From assembly GCF_000429485.1 (NCBI RefSeq), contig NZ_KE386909.1, positions 372,499 through 436,498 on the forward strand: a DNA stretch of 64,000 bases, read 5' to 3'. Positions within the stretch are counted from its first letter, which is position 1; every line of letters starts with the position of its first letter. Both the position numbers and the translations under genes were made by a program. Source of the DNA: Aliagarivorans marinus DSM 23064. GTDB taxonomy: Bacteria > Pseudomonadota > Gammaproteobacteria > Enterobacterales > Celerinatantimonadaceae. Below the pieces are notes generated by a model. It was not told the DNA's origin and ran no database searches. It saw nothing but the letters and a program-made list of their open reading frames with translations. Positions 7,442 through 16,542 of the stretch are shown one piece after another.

Positions 7442-9865
7442 CTAGCTCTCTAAGGTCAGGTAGCTGCGGATACGCTCAAAGCCGATGATCCCCATGCAGT
7501 GTCCTTGATGACCATCGACGACCAAAACCTGCTCGGGGGCGGCGATAAGCAGCGGAACCAGATCCTCAATCGGGCAGTCGATATCGATATGCTGGGGCTG
7601 ATGGTCCATTGCCAGATGGACCCGTTTTTGCAGCGTAGCAAGGTCTTTGCTGCGCTCTGCCGGGGTGCCGATATGAGGGCTGACTGCTTGGCTGTAGCCG
7701 CTTTGATAGAGCACGCCTAAACAGCTCGCCCCTTCCATCACCGCAATATGGTTATAGCCCTCACCGCTAAAAATCGGCCGAGCCGAGGCCAGCGAGTCAT
7801 CAGCGGTAAGACGAGGGAAGTCCCGCGACATAATATCGCGCGCCCGCAGGCCGCCTGGCTGCGGTGGCAGCTGGCGAGCAATCTCTGGAAACTCAATCAC
7901 TGGCTGTTTGTAGAGATCCCCTTCGCTAAGGGGTTTGCTAAACAGATAGCCCTGTACCATCGAGACGCCGGCTTGTTGCAGCAGGCAAAGTTGCTGCTGG
8001 GTTTCCACGCCCTCTGCAATCACATAGCCGCCGAGCTGTTTCATCAGCTTGCACAGCATGCGGATCATCTCCAGCTCCATCGATTGCTCGCTCAGGTTGC
8101 TGACAAAGCTGCGGTCAATCTTAATCATATCGATGGGCAGCTCGCGCAGGTAGGAGAGGGAGGAGAAGCCGGTGCCGAAGTCGTCCAAGGCAATCTTCAC
8201 TCCCGCCTCACGCATCTTGTTCAGCCAGGTTTGTTGGTGCTCGGTACTCTCAAAGAACGAGGACTCAGTCAGCTCGAGGGTTACTTGATCCAAACTCAGC
8301 TTGGCCTGTTGAAACAGCGTTAAGGTTTGTTCAAGGCAGCTTTTGCTTAAGGTATCGCTGGAGAGCGAGCGATTTACCGTTAGCTGCAGCTCGGGTAGCG
8401 CCATACGTTGCTGGATCCGTGGCAGGGCGCGCAGTGCCTTCTCGGTGACGAGCGAGTCGAGCCGGTCGACCCAGTCAAACTCCTCCGCGATATTGATCAG
8501 CTCTTGAGTGGTGTAGGGTAGCCGCGTATCGAGCTTGATACGACACAGCGCTTCGAGCTTGGCGAGTTTGAGATCCGGCAGGCTGTAGATAGGCTGATAG
8601 GCCACCTGAATCAGCGCGCTGTCGATGGCGGTTTCTAACAGGCGGGCCAAGTTGCGTTTGTGGTCAAAGCGCTTGGCCAGCTTCGCGCTGAAATAGTGGA
8701 CCGACGACAGGCCCTGCTTGCTTTGGGTCAGCAGGCTTTGTAGCGCGTGGCTTATCATCAGCTCCGGCGAGCGGGCATCGACCAGCAGCACCGACACGCC
8801 CATGGTGACCAGTGTCTTTAGCTGTAGCTTGTCGTCTTCACCGGGGCGGCTTAGGGTGTCGAGCAGTTTGCGAACCTGATTATCAATCGCCAAAATATTT
8901 TTTTCTTGCTCCCAACACACTGCGAACACGCTGTTGTCCAGCAGTGCCACGTAGTGAGGATGGGTCAGTTGGGCCATCTGTCTGGCGACCAGCCAGCTAA
9001 GGGCATGGTGGCTGGTTTTGCGGTTCACCGAGACGTCGAAGGCGGCGCATATCATGGTTTTTTGCGCCGGCAGCTGTTGGTATTGCTGCTCTACCGCCTC
9101 CAGCAGCTGCTGTTTGTTGCGCAGCATGCCCGATTGCCTGATTAAGGAAGCATCGTCCTTCCACAGCTCGGCGCTGACATCGAGTTTGCGGGTGGAGGAG
9201 ATATAAAAGTGCTCACCGCGTAGGTCAATGCGCTGGATCTGCGTATCTTGCGCGAATACATCGCCTTTGGCATCCATGCACAGGAGTTCACCTTCCCACA
9301 GTTTATGGTGGTCAATATAGTCCCACAGTTTTTTGTAGAAGCGCTTGTTGTAGTGTCCGGACTTCAGTATCGCCGCCTTCTTCCCCAGTAATTGCGCTTC
9401 GCTGTAGAGGGTGGCACGGCAAAACTCATCGTTTACCATCAGGATACGATGACGGCTGTCGGTGATAAGCAGGCCGTTGTTGGACTTTTTAAACAGCGAG
9501 GTCAGCAGTGCGCGCTCTTTCTCGATGGAAGGAAAAATCTCACGTACCTTGAGGGTTCCGTCCACCCATTCGCTGTGCTCAGTACTGGGAATGATCGCTA
9601 CATCGACAAGGTGGCGACGTTGCTCAAGTAGCAAGATGGCACTGAACTCGCGAGGCGCCTTACGGTGGGTAGCATCGATAAGGGCCTGTTTGAACAGCCC
9701 CTGCTGCTGTGGGTCGAGAACATGGAGAATGTCGTTGAGGGATCTTGGTTGGGCATGCAGTCCGAGTAGCTTTAGCATTCGAGCATCACAGTTAAAGCTG
9801 CCCTGCGACAGGTTGATGCTCCAGGAAAGCGGTCCTTGCTTGTGGGGAGTGCTGGCGGTGTGCAT
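7442..9865 (-). CDS. PAS-degenerate GGDEF-EAL-CBS cyclic-di-GMP phosphodiesterase
   Basis: An 807-residue predicted cytoplasmic protein that likely hydrolyses c-di-GMP. The N-terminal 240 residues hold two PAS-like modules. The region about 260-400 looks like a GGDEF domain without the signature motif. The EAL domain (about 410-655) is intact: K-L-E-A-L, V-N-R-S, L-T-E-S, D-D-F-G-T-G-F, I-K-I-D-R-S, A-E-G-V-E-T and Q-G-Y-L-F are all present. The last 130 residues form a CBS pair starting R-A-R-D-I-M-S. An EAL followed by a CBS pair is an uncommon order and suggests nucleotide control of the enzyme. It is convergent with the sigma-54 regulator gene, so EPS output may be tuned by c-di-GMP from the same locus. 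Confidence 0.88.
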   Translation of the reverse strand: MHTASTPHKQGPLSWSINLSQGSFNCDARMLKLLGLHAQPRSLNDILHVLDPQQQGLFKQALIDATHRKAPREFSAILLLEQRRHLVDVAIIPSTEHSEWVDGTLKVREIFPSIEKERALLTSLFKKSNNGLLITDSRHRILMVNDEFCRATLYSEAQLLGKKAAILKSGHYNKRFYKKLWDYIDHHKLWEGELLCMDAKGDVFAQDTQIQRIDLRGEHFYISSTRKLDVSAELWKDDASLIRQSGMLRNKQQLLEAVEQQYQQLPAQKTMICAAFDVSVNRKTSHHALSWLVARQMAQLTHPHYVALLDNSVFAVCWEQEKNILAIDNQVRKLLDTLSRPGEDDKLQLKTLVTMGVSVLLVDARSPELMISHALQSLLTQSKQGLSSVHYFSAKLAKRFDHKRNLARLLETAIDSALIQVAYQPIYSLPDLKLAKLEALCRIKLDTRLPYTTQELINIAEEFDWVDRLDSLVTEKALRALPRIQQRMALPELQLTVNRSLSSDTLSKSCLEQTLTLFQQAKLSLDQVTLELTESSFFESTEHQQTWLNKMREAGVKIALDDFGTGFSSLSYLRELPIDMIKIDRSFVSNLSEQSMELEMIRMLCKLMKQLGGYVIAEGVETQQQLCLLQQAGVSMVQGYLFSKPLSEGDLYKQPVIEFPEIARQLPPQPGGLRARDIMSRDFPRLTADDSLASARPIFSGEGYNHIAVMEGASCLGVLYQSGYSQAVSPHIGTPAERSKDLATLQKRVHLAMDHQPQHIDIDCPIEDLVPLLIAAPEQVLVVDGHQGHCMGIIGFERIRSYLTLES

Positions 9866-10095
9866 GACTCTCTCTAAGACTCAGTGTTTACTATGAGTTT
9901 AATCAATTTGCTGGGTTGTGCAGTCAGAAAATGTTAATCAGATCTGGTCTTTACACTCTTTTTAAGTATTACATCTGCAAGCACCGCTGGTCGCCAATAC
10001 GCCGCCGCTCGCCTTCACACCCACAAAGCCTTATTATTAGTAAGGTTAACGAGCTCTAGGCTCGGGCGAATCAGCTGGTTACGGAGTTGTTGCAT

Positions 10096-10911
10096 ATGAA
10101 GATGGCTTTTCTTGGCGCTGCGACAGTGGACTACTTTGAGCAGGCCCAGCGATATCTACCCGGAGGCAATGCCCTCAATCAAGCGCTGCACGCAGCGAAC
10201 TTAGGCTGTGAGGTGGGCTTGTTCGGCGCCACCGGCAATGACCGGGCGAGTAGGGCGCTACGGCTGTTACTCAGCAATGGCAATGTGGATTGCCGCTACC
10301 TGGCCAGTATGCCCGGACAAACGCCGCACAACCGCATCGACAACGATCAGTGGGGCGAGCGCCATGGCGTGCCTGGTGCCTGGCGAGCGGGTGTGTATGA
10401 CATCTATCGCTTGTCGAGCGACCACTGGCAACAGCTTAAACAGTTCCCGCTGTGGTGTACCCATGCTGATTGGCCTGACTTTTTGCAAGCCTGCTTGTGT
10501 AAAGGGCCCAACCAGCGTCTGTTGGTGGACTATCAACACCTCCCTGATTTCTCTTTATTGGCGCAAACTATAAACCGGGTCGACATTGCCTATGTCGCCG
10601 GTGAAGCAGGGCTGCAGCCCGAGCTACAAGCGCTCAGTCGCGAGCATCAAACGGTGATCGTGTTGACCATGGGCGCGGGCGGTTCTTGCGCCATGGTGGC
10701 TGGCCGTAGCTATTTTCAGCCGGCACTGGCGGTCGATAAAGTGGTGGATACCACCGGCTGCGGCGATGCCTTTCAGGCGGCCTTTAGCATCCACTACCTG
10801 CGCAATCGCGATATTCCCCGGGCGCTGAAGGCTGGTGCCACGCTGGCTCGTGAGACCTTGAGCCATTATGGCGCGCACCAGTGGTCGAACAATGTCGACT
10901 TATACGACTAG
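10096..10911 (+). CDS. PfkB/ribokinase-family sugar kinase (FrlD-like)
   Basis: A 271-residue carbohydrate kinase of the ribokinase fold. ATG 10096 is used because GGAG lies 9 bases upstream. The N-terminal signature is P-G-G-N-A-L-N with the following A-x-L-G. The C-terminal ATP/anion-hole motif is D-T-T-G-C-G-D, where Asp253-like is the catalytic base and cysteine replaces the usual alanine of D-T-x-G-A-G-D. Overall layout (short, N-terminal P-G-G-N-A-L-N, V-Y-D-I-Y-R loop) is closest to fructoselysine 6-kinases, but no deglycase gene is beside it, so the substrate is uncertain. It stands alone between the EAL gene and the lruC cluster. Confidence 0.8.
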   Translation: MKMAFLGAATVDYFEQAQRYLPGGNALNQALHAANLGCEVGLFGATGNDRASRALRLLLSNGNVDCRYLASMPGQTPHNRIDNDQWGERHGVPGAWRAGVYDIYRLSSDHWQQLKQFPLWCTHADWPDFLQACLCKGPNQRLLVDYQHLPDFSLLAQTINRVDIAYVAGEAGLQPELQALSREHQTVIVLTMGAGGSCAMVAGRSYFQPALAVDKVVDTTGCGDAFQAAFSIHYLRNRDIPRALKAGATLARETLSHYGAHQWSNNVDLYD

Positions 10912-10933
10912 CAAACAGCTGCTTTGAGTGGTG

Positions 10934-10948
10934 GTTGCAGAATGCGAG
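10934..10948 (+). promoter_or_regulatory. Candidate enhancer site (KTYGCANNNTGCRAR copy 1)
   Basis: GTTGCAGAATGCGAG lies about 100 bases before the sigma-54 promoter match at 11048-11064. The same 15-base pattern recurs 52 bases before the sigma-54 match at 25207 and 50 bases before that at 28730. It resembles the SypG enhancer consensus that I recall (TTCTCANNNTGC...). It also forms one arm of an imperfect 11-base inverted repeat ending at 10962. Binding is inferred only. Confidence 0.5.
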
Positions 10949-11047
10949 AAGGCGTTCTGCAATCGCCGTGAAAATCCCCCGTTGCAAATCGCAAAAAAGC
11001 ACCTATTTCCTCGCGTAATATTATTCTTTATCAATAGCTTATAAATC

Positions 11048-11064
11048 TTGGTTCGGCTTTTGCT
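11048..11064 (+). promoter_or_regulatory. Sigma-54 promoter before the lruC-domain gene
   Basis: TTGGTTCGGCTTTTGCT matches the YTGGCACG-N4-TTGCW consensus at most fixed positions, with GG and GC exactly ten bases apart. The expected start site would be near 11075, giving an untranslated leader of about 24 bases before ATG 11099. The gene for a sigma-54 activator is 4 kb upstream. Confidence 0.65.
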
Positions 11065-11098
11065 CTAGTAGGCCTACAGTCACACTCTCGGAGCGAAT

Positions 11099-13204
11099 AT
11101 GAATATCAAGTACGCAATGTTGGCGGCAGCAATCGCCACGCCTCAGTTAGCTTACAGTGCAGCGTTTTCTTCCTGTCCGACGCAGGCTTTTTTGGTTCAG
11201 CAGGGTACGGCGCACCTCTACGGGGTAAACCTGGCCACCGGCTTCTACGAATCGCTGTCTAGCGATATGGGCACCACCGGTAAGCTCAATGCCATGGCCT
11301 ATAACTTTCATGACGACTATCTCTACGCTTGGAGCTACGAGTTCAACACCTTGGCTCGGATCGGCAATGACTACCAAGTGGAGCCGTTGACCTTGGATTG
11401 GGGCTCAATGAGCCACTCATCGTTTTATGTGGGCGATATCTCCCTCAGCGACAACGCCCATTACCTTTACCGCAAAGGTGCGACCCACGGCCTGTATCGA
11501 GTACCGCTCGATGAAGGTGCCAGCGACTACTTGCAGGTTGAGCGTCTGATTGATGGCGACAGCCTAAGCCTGAACATCTTCGATTTGGCCTTCCACCCTG
11601 ACAACGGCATGCTCTACAGCGTCGACCGTAATGGCGTGCTGTGGCAGGTTGACCCACAAAGCTTGAGCTATCAAAACCTCGGCAACGTTGGCGTTAGCGG
11701 CACCTTTGGTGCGGTCTACTTCGACCTTAACGGTACACTCTACATCAGCCGCAACAGCGATGGCCTGGTGTTCCGCATCGATGTAGCAGCCGCCTCGCCA
11801 CAAGCCGAGCAGTTTGCTCAAGGGCCTTCGTCGAGCAACAACGACGGTGCCCGCTGCGCCATGGCGCCGATTGCCGATGACAGCGCCAACATCGATTTTG
11901 GCGATGCGCCAGCCAGCTATGGTTCGCTACTCGATGATAACGGTGCCCGTCACCAACTGGTCGATGGCGCGGTGCGCTTAGGTCAAGACGTGGATGGTGA
12001 GGCCGATGCCTGGCAATACCCTAACAGCGATGACAACCGCGGCCTCAGCGATGATGAAGACGGTATCGCCTTTGTCACCGGTATTCAGGCTGGTCTGGAC
12101 TTTGTGGTACAAGCGCAGGTAAGCGGTGCTGGCTACCTCAATGGCTGGGTCGACTTCAACCGCAACGGCGTGTTTGATGACAACGAACAGGTCGTTACCG
12201 ATAACTGGCTGACCGAAGGAAATCACAGCCTGCTGATTGCTGCCCCGGCCGATGCCGCCGAAGGCGATAGCTGGGCTCGCTTCCGTGTCTCTTCAGTGAC
12301 CGGCTCTGGTGCCAGCGGCGGTGCGCCCGATGGTGAGGTGGAAGACTACGAAGTCTACATCAGCCAATCGTCGGTGAGCATCAGCTGTTATCCAAACTGT
12401 CAGGACTATGCCACGGTAGCCTTTGAAGACAACTGGCCTGCCGCAGGCGACTACGACCTGAACGACTTGGTGATTAACCTGCAAACCCGGGTGATGAGCG
12501 ATGACAATCAGGTTGAGCGCATCGAGCTGCGTGGTGAAGTTAAAGCCGTAGGCGCTAGCTTCCATAACGGTTTGGCGATCCGCCTGCCGGGTATGAGCGC
12601 TGCCCAAATTGATGAGCAGGCAATTCGCTACGAAATCAACGGCGAGCAGCTCAGCGCGAGCCCGATTGAGAGCGCCAGTTCTGAGCTGGTGGTGGTGATA
12701 AGCGAAGATGTGCGCGAGTACATCAACCCACTGGGCGAATGCAACTTCTACCGTACCCAAAGCGACTGTGCCGGTGTTGGCCAACTTAACTTCAAGGTGT
12801 TCCTGCCTGTATCGGCAGCGCTGCCTGAGCAACAGCTGCCAGCAGCCCCTTATCATCCATTTATCTTTGCCACCGAACATCAGCGGGAACCGGTATTTGC
12901 TCAATCGCCCGGTCGTGACCTGGAGATCCACACCAAGAACACCGCACCTAGCGACATGGCCAGCGAGCAGTTCTGGGGGATGTATCAAGATGTGTCTCAG
13001 CCGCAAAGTGGTAACTACTATCAAGATGCCCAAGGGTTGCCATGGGCCATCATCCTGCCCTACAACTGGCGCCACCCTCTGGAGCGGGTCAACATCTTGA
13101 GCGCTTACCCGGGCTTCTATCTCTACAGCAACAGCGAAGGTGAGCAGGCGGCCGACTGGTATCTGCTGGAAAACGCGAACCCTGAATTTTTGTATCAAGA
13201 CTAA
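11099..13204 (+). CDS. Secreted LruC/GEVED-domain protein
   Basis: A 701-residue exported protein. A signal peptide ending near A-Y-S-A is followed by a domain of about 240 residues that looks like a beta-propeller-type repeat region, then a GEVED domain (about 265-420) that begins F-G-D-A-P-A-S-Y and ends with D-G-E-V-E-D-Y, and a C-terminal LruC domain (about 435-690) starting A-F-E-D-N-W-P and containing D-Y-D-L-N-D-L-V. LruC proteins are known in Vibrio and Shewanella relatives, often beside a partner lipoprotein; their function is not settled. A sigma-54 promoter match sits 35 bases upstream of the start, which links it to the EPS regulator. I infer a surface or matrix role. Confidence 0.8.
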   Translation: MNIKYAMLAAAIATPQLAYSAAFSSCPTQAFLVQQGTAHLYGVNLATGFYESLSSDMGTTGKLNAMAYNFHDDYLYAWSYEFNTLARIGNDYQVEPLTLDWGSMSHSSFYVGDISLSDNAHYLYRKGATHGLYRVPLDEGASDYLQVERLIDGDSLSLNIFDLAFHPDNGMLYSVDRNGVLWQVDPQSLSYQNLGNVGVSGTFGAVYFDLNGTLYISRNSDGLVFRIDVAAASPQAEQFAQGPSSSNNDGARCAMAPIADDSANIDFGDAPASYGSLLDDNGARHQLVDGAVRLGQDVDGEADAWQYPNSDDNRGLSDDEDGIAFVTGIQAGLDFVVQAQVSGAGYLNGWVDFNRNGVFDDNEQVVTDNWLTEGNHSLLIAAPADAAEGDSWARFRVSSVTGSGASGGAPDGEVEDYEVYISQSSVSISCYPNCQDYATVAFEDNWPAAGDYDLNDLVINLQTRVMSDDNQVERIELRGEVKAVGASFHNGLAIRLPGMSAAQIDEQAIRYEINGEQLSASPIESASSELVVVISEDVREYINPLGECNFYRTQSDCAGVGQLNFKVFLPVSAALPEQQLPAAPYHPFIFATEHQREPVFAQSPGRDLEIHTKNTAPSDMASEQFWGMYQDVSQPQSGNYYQDAQGLPWAIILPYNWRHPLERVNILSAYPGFYLYSNSEGEQAADWYLLENANPEFLYQD

Positions 13205-13224
13205 GCCGGACTGAGGATATTCCC

Positions 13225-13773
13225 ATGAAACAGTTAAACCTAATCGCAATTTTGGCCACCTTTGCACTAACAGCCTGTGGTGGCGGGGGAGGCGGCGGTG
13301 ACAGCAGCGCCGCTGATAACGAGCAGACCACCACCCAGCCAGCGCCGGTTGAAACGGTACCTGAAGAAGTGGTTGAGCAACCGGTGGAAGTAACGCCAGA
13401 GCCAGCTCCAGTTATCGAAGAAGACAACGATGAGCCCTATGTGGCAGGTGATTTCGCCGACATCTCGGTAAGCGAAGACTTTGATTTCGCCATGCAGGGC
13501 GACTGGCAGGTCAGTGTACAAGCCAACCTAGCCAGCGCGGAGCGGGTGTTCCTTAACCTGTGTACCGAGCAAGACAGCTATGGTGGCGTCGATTATGCCA
13601 GCTGTGTGTGGCAAGGCCCGCTGGCAACAGATGTGACTGAGCTGACGGTGACCTTACCGGGTCACGCCACGCAACTGAATGCTGAGCTATGGCTTCTAGG
13701 AAGTGGCGACAGCCAGCGCATCCAACTGACAGAAATGCTGTCAGACAGCGGCTCGATTAGCTTTAGTTTTTAG
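13225..13773 (+). CDS. Small acidic lipoprotein, partner of the LruC protein
   Basis: A 182-residue predicted lipoprotein: signal sequence with lipobox L-T-A-C followed by a run of seven glycines, then a Pro/Glu/Val-rich linker (residues about 30-70) and a beta-rich domain of about 110 residues with two cysteines. It starts 20 bases after the lruC-type gene with GAGGAT before the ATG, so the two are co-transcribed. The glycine run and linker suggest a tether that holds a domain away from the outer membrane. I do not recognise the C-terminal domain. Confidence 0.75.
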   Translation: MKQLNLIAILATFALTACGGGGGGGDSSAADNEQTTTQPAPVETVPEEVVEQPVEVTPEPAPVIEEDNDEPYVAGDFADISVSEDFDFAMQGDWQVSVQANLASAERVFLNLCTEQDSYGGVDYASCVWQGPLATDVTELTVTLPGHATQLNAELWLLGSGDSQRIQLTEMLSDSGSISFSF

Positions 13774-13818
13774 AGCAGCCTTTAAGACCACTTTTAGCAG
13801 CAGTTTGCAGGAGTCACT

Positions 13819-14835
13819 ATGAAACACATCGCACTGTTTATCGACACCCGCGCCGTGGGTGGCATTGAGAGCCATGTACTGAACCTGGCAGTGTCACTGA
13901 AACGCCAAGGATTGTCGCCACGGGTACTGCTGTGGAGTGACTATCAAGGCGGCGCCCACCCCATGGTGCGCGCGCTGATTGAAAATCAGGTCAGCGTAGT
14001 CGACTTGGCGGGGAGCCTGCAGGCGCTGCGTCAGCAACTGTGCGATGTGTCGCTGGTCCATACCCACGGCTACAAAGCCAGTTTGCTGACCCGCCTGACA
14101 AACCTCAGTGTTGGTACGCCCCATGTCACCACCTTCCATGCTGGCGAGCGTTGCCGAGGACGCTTAGCCTTGTATGATTGGGTTGACCGATTCAGTGCGC
14201 GCATGAGCCAAGGACGGATCGCAGTGAGTCAGGCGATTGCCGACCGGGTGGCTGCCGGTTGTCGGGTGATTAACAACTTTGTTAGCCCAAGCCAGCAACC
14301 CGCCCCGGTGGCCTCTCAGGCCAAACGGGTGGCCTTCGTCGGGCGCTTGGTTGAGGCGAAAGCACCACAGCGGGTGGTTGAGTTGGCGCGCGCTATGCCG
14401 GAGCTGGACTTTATGATCTTCGGTGACGGCCCGCTGCGCGCCGAGATAGAGCAATCGCGCCCCAGCAACCTGAGCCTGATGGGCGAGCAGGATATGCAGG
14501 TGTTCTGGCCGCAGATCGACTTGCTGATAATGCCCTCCCTTCGAGAAGGCCTGCCGATGGCCGCGCTGGAAGCCATGTCTTACGGTATTCCGGTGTGTGC
14601 CACGCCAGTGGGCGGCTTGAGCCACTTGGTGCAAGATCGCCATAACGGGCTTAGCCTGCAAGGTGAAGAGCTGGATCCGTGGGTGGAGCAGCTGCAATGG
14701 TGGGCGCATAGCGACTATCAAACCCGTTCCAAGCTGGCCGATAATGCCCGAAACACCATTGTCGAGCAGTACTCGCCCCGCGCGGTGTTGCCTGAGGTAC
14801 TATCGGTTTATCAAACGGCGATGGCAGCGCGTTGA
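13819..14835 (+). CDS. GT4-family glycosyltransferase
   Basis: A 338-residue GT-B fold enzyme. The N-terminus has the donor-site glycine loop V-G-G-I-E-S-H, and the C-terminal half has V-G-R-L-V-E-A-K, the E-x7-E-type motif R-E-G-L-P-M-A-A-L-E-A-M and P-V-G-G. It should transfer a sugar from a nucleotide donor to a growing glycan on the cytoplasmic side. AGGAG precedes the ATG by 5 bases. It is the third gene after the lruC promoter and is followed by a strong terminator, so it ends that operon. Sugar specificity cannot be read. Confidence 0.87.
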   Translation: MKHIALFIDTRAVGGIESHVLNLAVSLKRQGLSPRVLLWSDYQGGAHPMVRALIENQVSVVDLAGSLQALRQQLCDVSLVHTHGYKASLLTRLTNLSVGTPHVTTFHAGERCRGRLALYDWVDRFSARMSQGRIAVSQAIADRVAAGCRVINNFVSPSQQPAPVASQAKRVAFVGRLVEAKAPQRVVELARAMPELDFMIFGDGPLRAEIEQSRPSNLSLMGEQDMQVFWPQIDLLIMPSLREGLPMAALEAMSYGIPVCATPVGGLSHLVQDRHNGLSLQGEELDPWVEQLQWWAHSDYQTRSKLADNARNTIVEQYSPRAVLPEVLSVYQTAMAAR

Positions 14836-14847
14836 TTGCCGCCCAAT

Positions 14848-14885
14848 AAAAAGCCCTCGTGGGATAACCTGCGAGGGCTTTTTTA
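14848..14885. terminator. Rho-independent terminator
   Basis: Arms AAAAAGCCCTCG and CGAGGGCTTTTTT surround a 12-base loop, followed by T-rich sequence. It closes the lruC-lipoprotein-GT4 operon and can also serve the convergent chemoreceptor gene. Confidence 0.85.
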
Positions 14886-14901
14886 TATCTACATACTAGC
14901 G

Positions 14902-16449
14902 TCAAGCGAAGGTGCTGGGCAGGCTGCGCAACTTAGCGATACTGCCGCGCATCTCTTCGAGCTCTTGTTCGGCTTGATGGGTGAGATCGGCGGTGTCTTG
15001 GGTGAGCAGGCTAACGCGGTTGATATTGCTGTCTAGCTCGCCAACCACCAGTGTCTGCTGCTCGACGGCAGTGGCACTTTGTGCGGCCATCTCATTGATG
15101 TGTCGCATCTTGCGGTTGATCTCATCGATGCGTTGTTGGGTAGACGCGCTGCTCTCCAAGGTGGTGCCGACAGCATCGACCCCTTGCTTAAAAGTTTGGC
15201 TAAAGTTGCTCAGGCGCTGATTGATGGTGGCCACTGAATCGGCGATCTGCTGGGTCGATGCGTGGGTTCGGCTGCTTAGCGCGCGCACTTCATCGGCCAC
15301 TACCGAGAATCCGCGACCAAACTCACCCGCCCGGGCAGCCTCAATGGAGGCGTTCAGCGCTAGCAGATTGATCTGCTCAGCTATGCCTTGAATCTCGCCC
15401 ATAAAATCGTTGATGCTTTGCGCTTCGCGAACCAGCGCTTCGGCAGTTTCTGAGGAGTGGTGCAATTGGTTGGATAGTTGGTTGATACTGCCGACTGTAC
15501 CGCCCATTTCAGTGAGAGCGTTCGCGCACTCCTCACTCACTGTAGAGGCTGAATCGGCGGTGCGCTGCACGTTGCCAGACACTTCAGTAATTGTGCTACT
15601 CATCTGTGTGACCGCGGTGGCGATTAGCTCCACTTCGCTGGCTTGCTGGCGGATATCGGTATTTACAGACTCAAAGCGTTGATGAAGATTATCGGCGTTG
15701 CTCTCGATATTGTTGCAGTCATCCTGGGTGCGCCCCAAGATGGTCCGCACCTTCGCTTGCTCCATCTTGATGTGATAATCGGCGATGGCATGGCTGTCTT
15801 TGCCCGAGTAGATAAAGCGGCTAACGCTGTCATAGCGGGCACGCAGTTTGGCAAAGTAGCGCGGGGTGACCGCCAGCTCTTGGTTGAGCAAGACTGCGAT
15901 AAGCACGAATACCAGCGCGGCTGGCAATGCCACACTAAAGCCCGCACTAAAAGCCAACCAGCTACAGAGCCCAAGTCCTGCGAGTGCGGCTAAACCAAGG
16001 CGCAAGGCGCGTCGCTCAGCCCATGGGCGCTGCATTTTCCCTTGGTTAATTTGCTGATACAAGGCGTTGGCTTGGCGCTTTTGCTCGGCATCCGGGCAGG
16101 CGCGTACCGACTGATAGCCCACCACCTTGTTGCCCTGATAGATAGGCGTGACATAGGCATCGACCCAGTAGTACTCGCCATTCTTGCAGCGGTTTTTCAC
16201 CATGCCGCGCCAATGGTCACCGGTTTTCAGATGCTGCCAGAGGTCGGTAAAGGCCGGTTTAGGCATACTGGGGTGGCGCACGATATGGTGGTTTTTGCCT
16301 TGTAGCTCCTGGTTAGAATAACCAGAAACCTTGCAGAATTGGGGGTTAGCATATTGAATCACCCCATCGAGATCGGTGGTGGATACCAGTTGCTCACCAT
16401 TGGCAAAGGTGACTTCCCGGTCCACTACATTTGCTTGTCTCTCATCCAT
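14902..16449 (-). CDS. Aer-like PAS chemoreceptor (methyl-accepting protein)
   Basis: A 515-residue energy- or redox-taxis transducer. The N-terminal PAS domain (about 10-125) closely matches the Aer pattern, with V-R-H-P-x-M-P, A-F-x-D-L-W, W-x-G-M-V-K-N-R and Y-W-V-D-A. Two adjacent hydrophobic segments (about 152-190) anchor it without a periplasmic domain. The cytoplasmic signalling hairpin is conserved ([17 protein letters not shown] near residue 375). FAD binding is inferred from the PAS type. It is transcribed alone, and no other chemotaxis genes are seen here. Confidence 0.92.
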   Translation of the reverse strand: MDERQANVVDREVTFANGEQLVSTTDLDGVIQYANPQFCKVSGYSNQELQGKNHHIVRHPSMPKPAFTDLWQHLKTGDHWRGMVKNRCKNGEYYWVDAYVTPIYQGNKVVGYQSVRACPDAEQKRQANALYQQINQGKMQRPWAERRALRLGLAALAGLGLCSWLAFSAGFSVALPAALVFVLIAVLLNQELAVTPRYFAKLRARYDSVSRFIYSGKDSHAIADYHIKMEQAKVRTILGRTQDDCNNIESNADNLHQRFESVNTDIRQQASEVELIATAVTQMSSTITEVSGNVQRTADSASTVSEECANALTEMGGTVGSINQLSNQLHHSSETAEALVREAQSINDFMGEIQGIAEQINLLALNASIEAARAGEFGRGFSVVADEVRALSSRTHASTQQIADSVATINQRLSNFSQTFKQGVDAVGTTLESSASTQQRIDEINRKMRHINEMAAQSATAVEQQTLVVGELDSNINRVSLLTQDTADLTHQAEQELEEMRGSIAKLRSLPSTFA

Positions 16450-16542
16450 GAGTTTGCTCGCAGGAAACTATATCGACGCTAACTCTCAATATAGCGCCCT
16501 ACAAACTCAATTGATCATAATGTCATTAAGTTATGATCTAGC

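Noticed and set aside
12293..13267. A 324-codon minus-strand open frame
   Set aside because: It is fully antisense to the LruC-domain gene, has no recognisable domain and no ribosome site; the plus-strand frame has clear domains.
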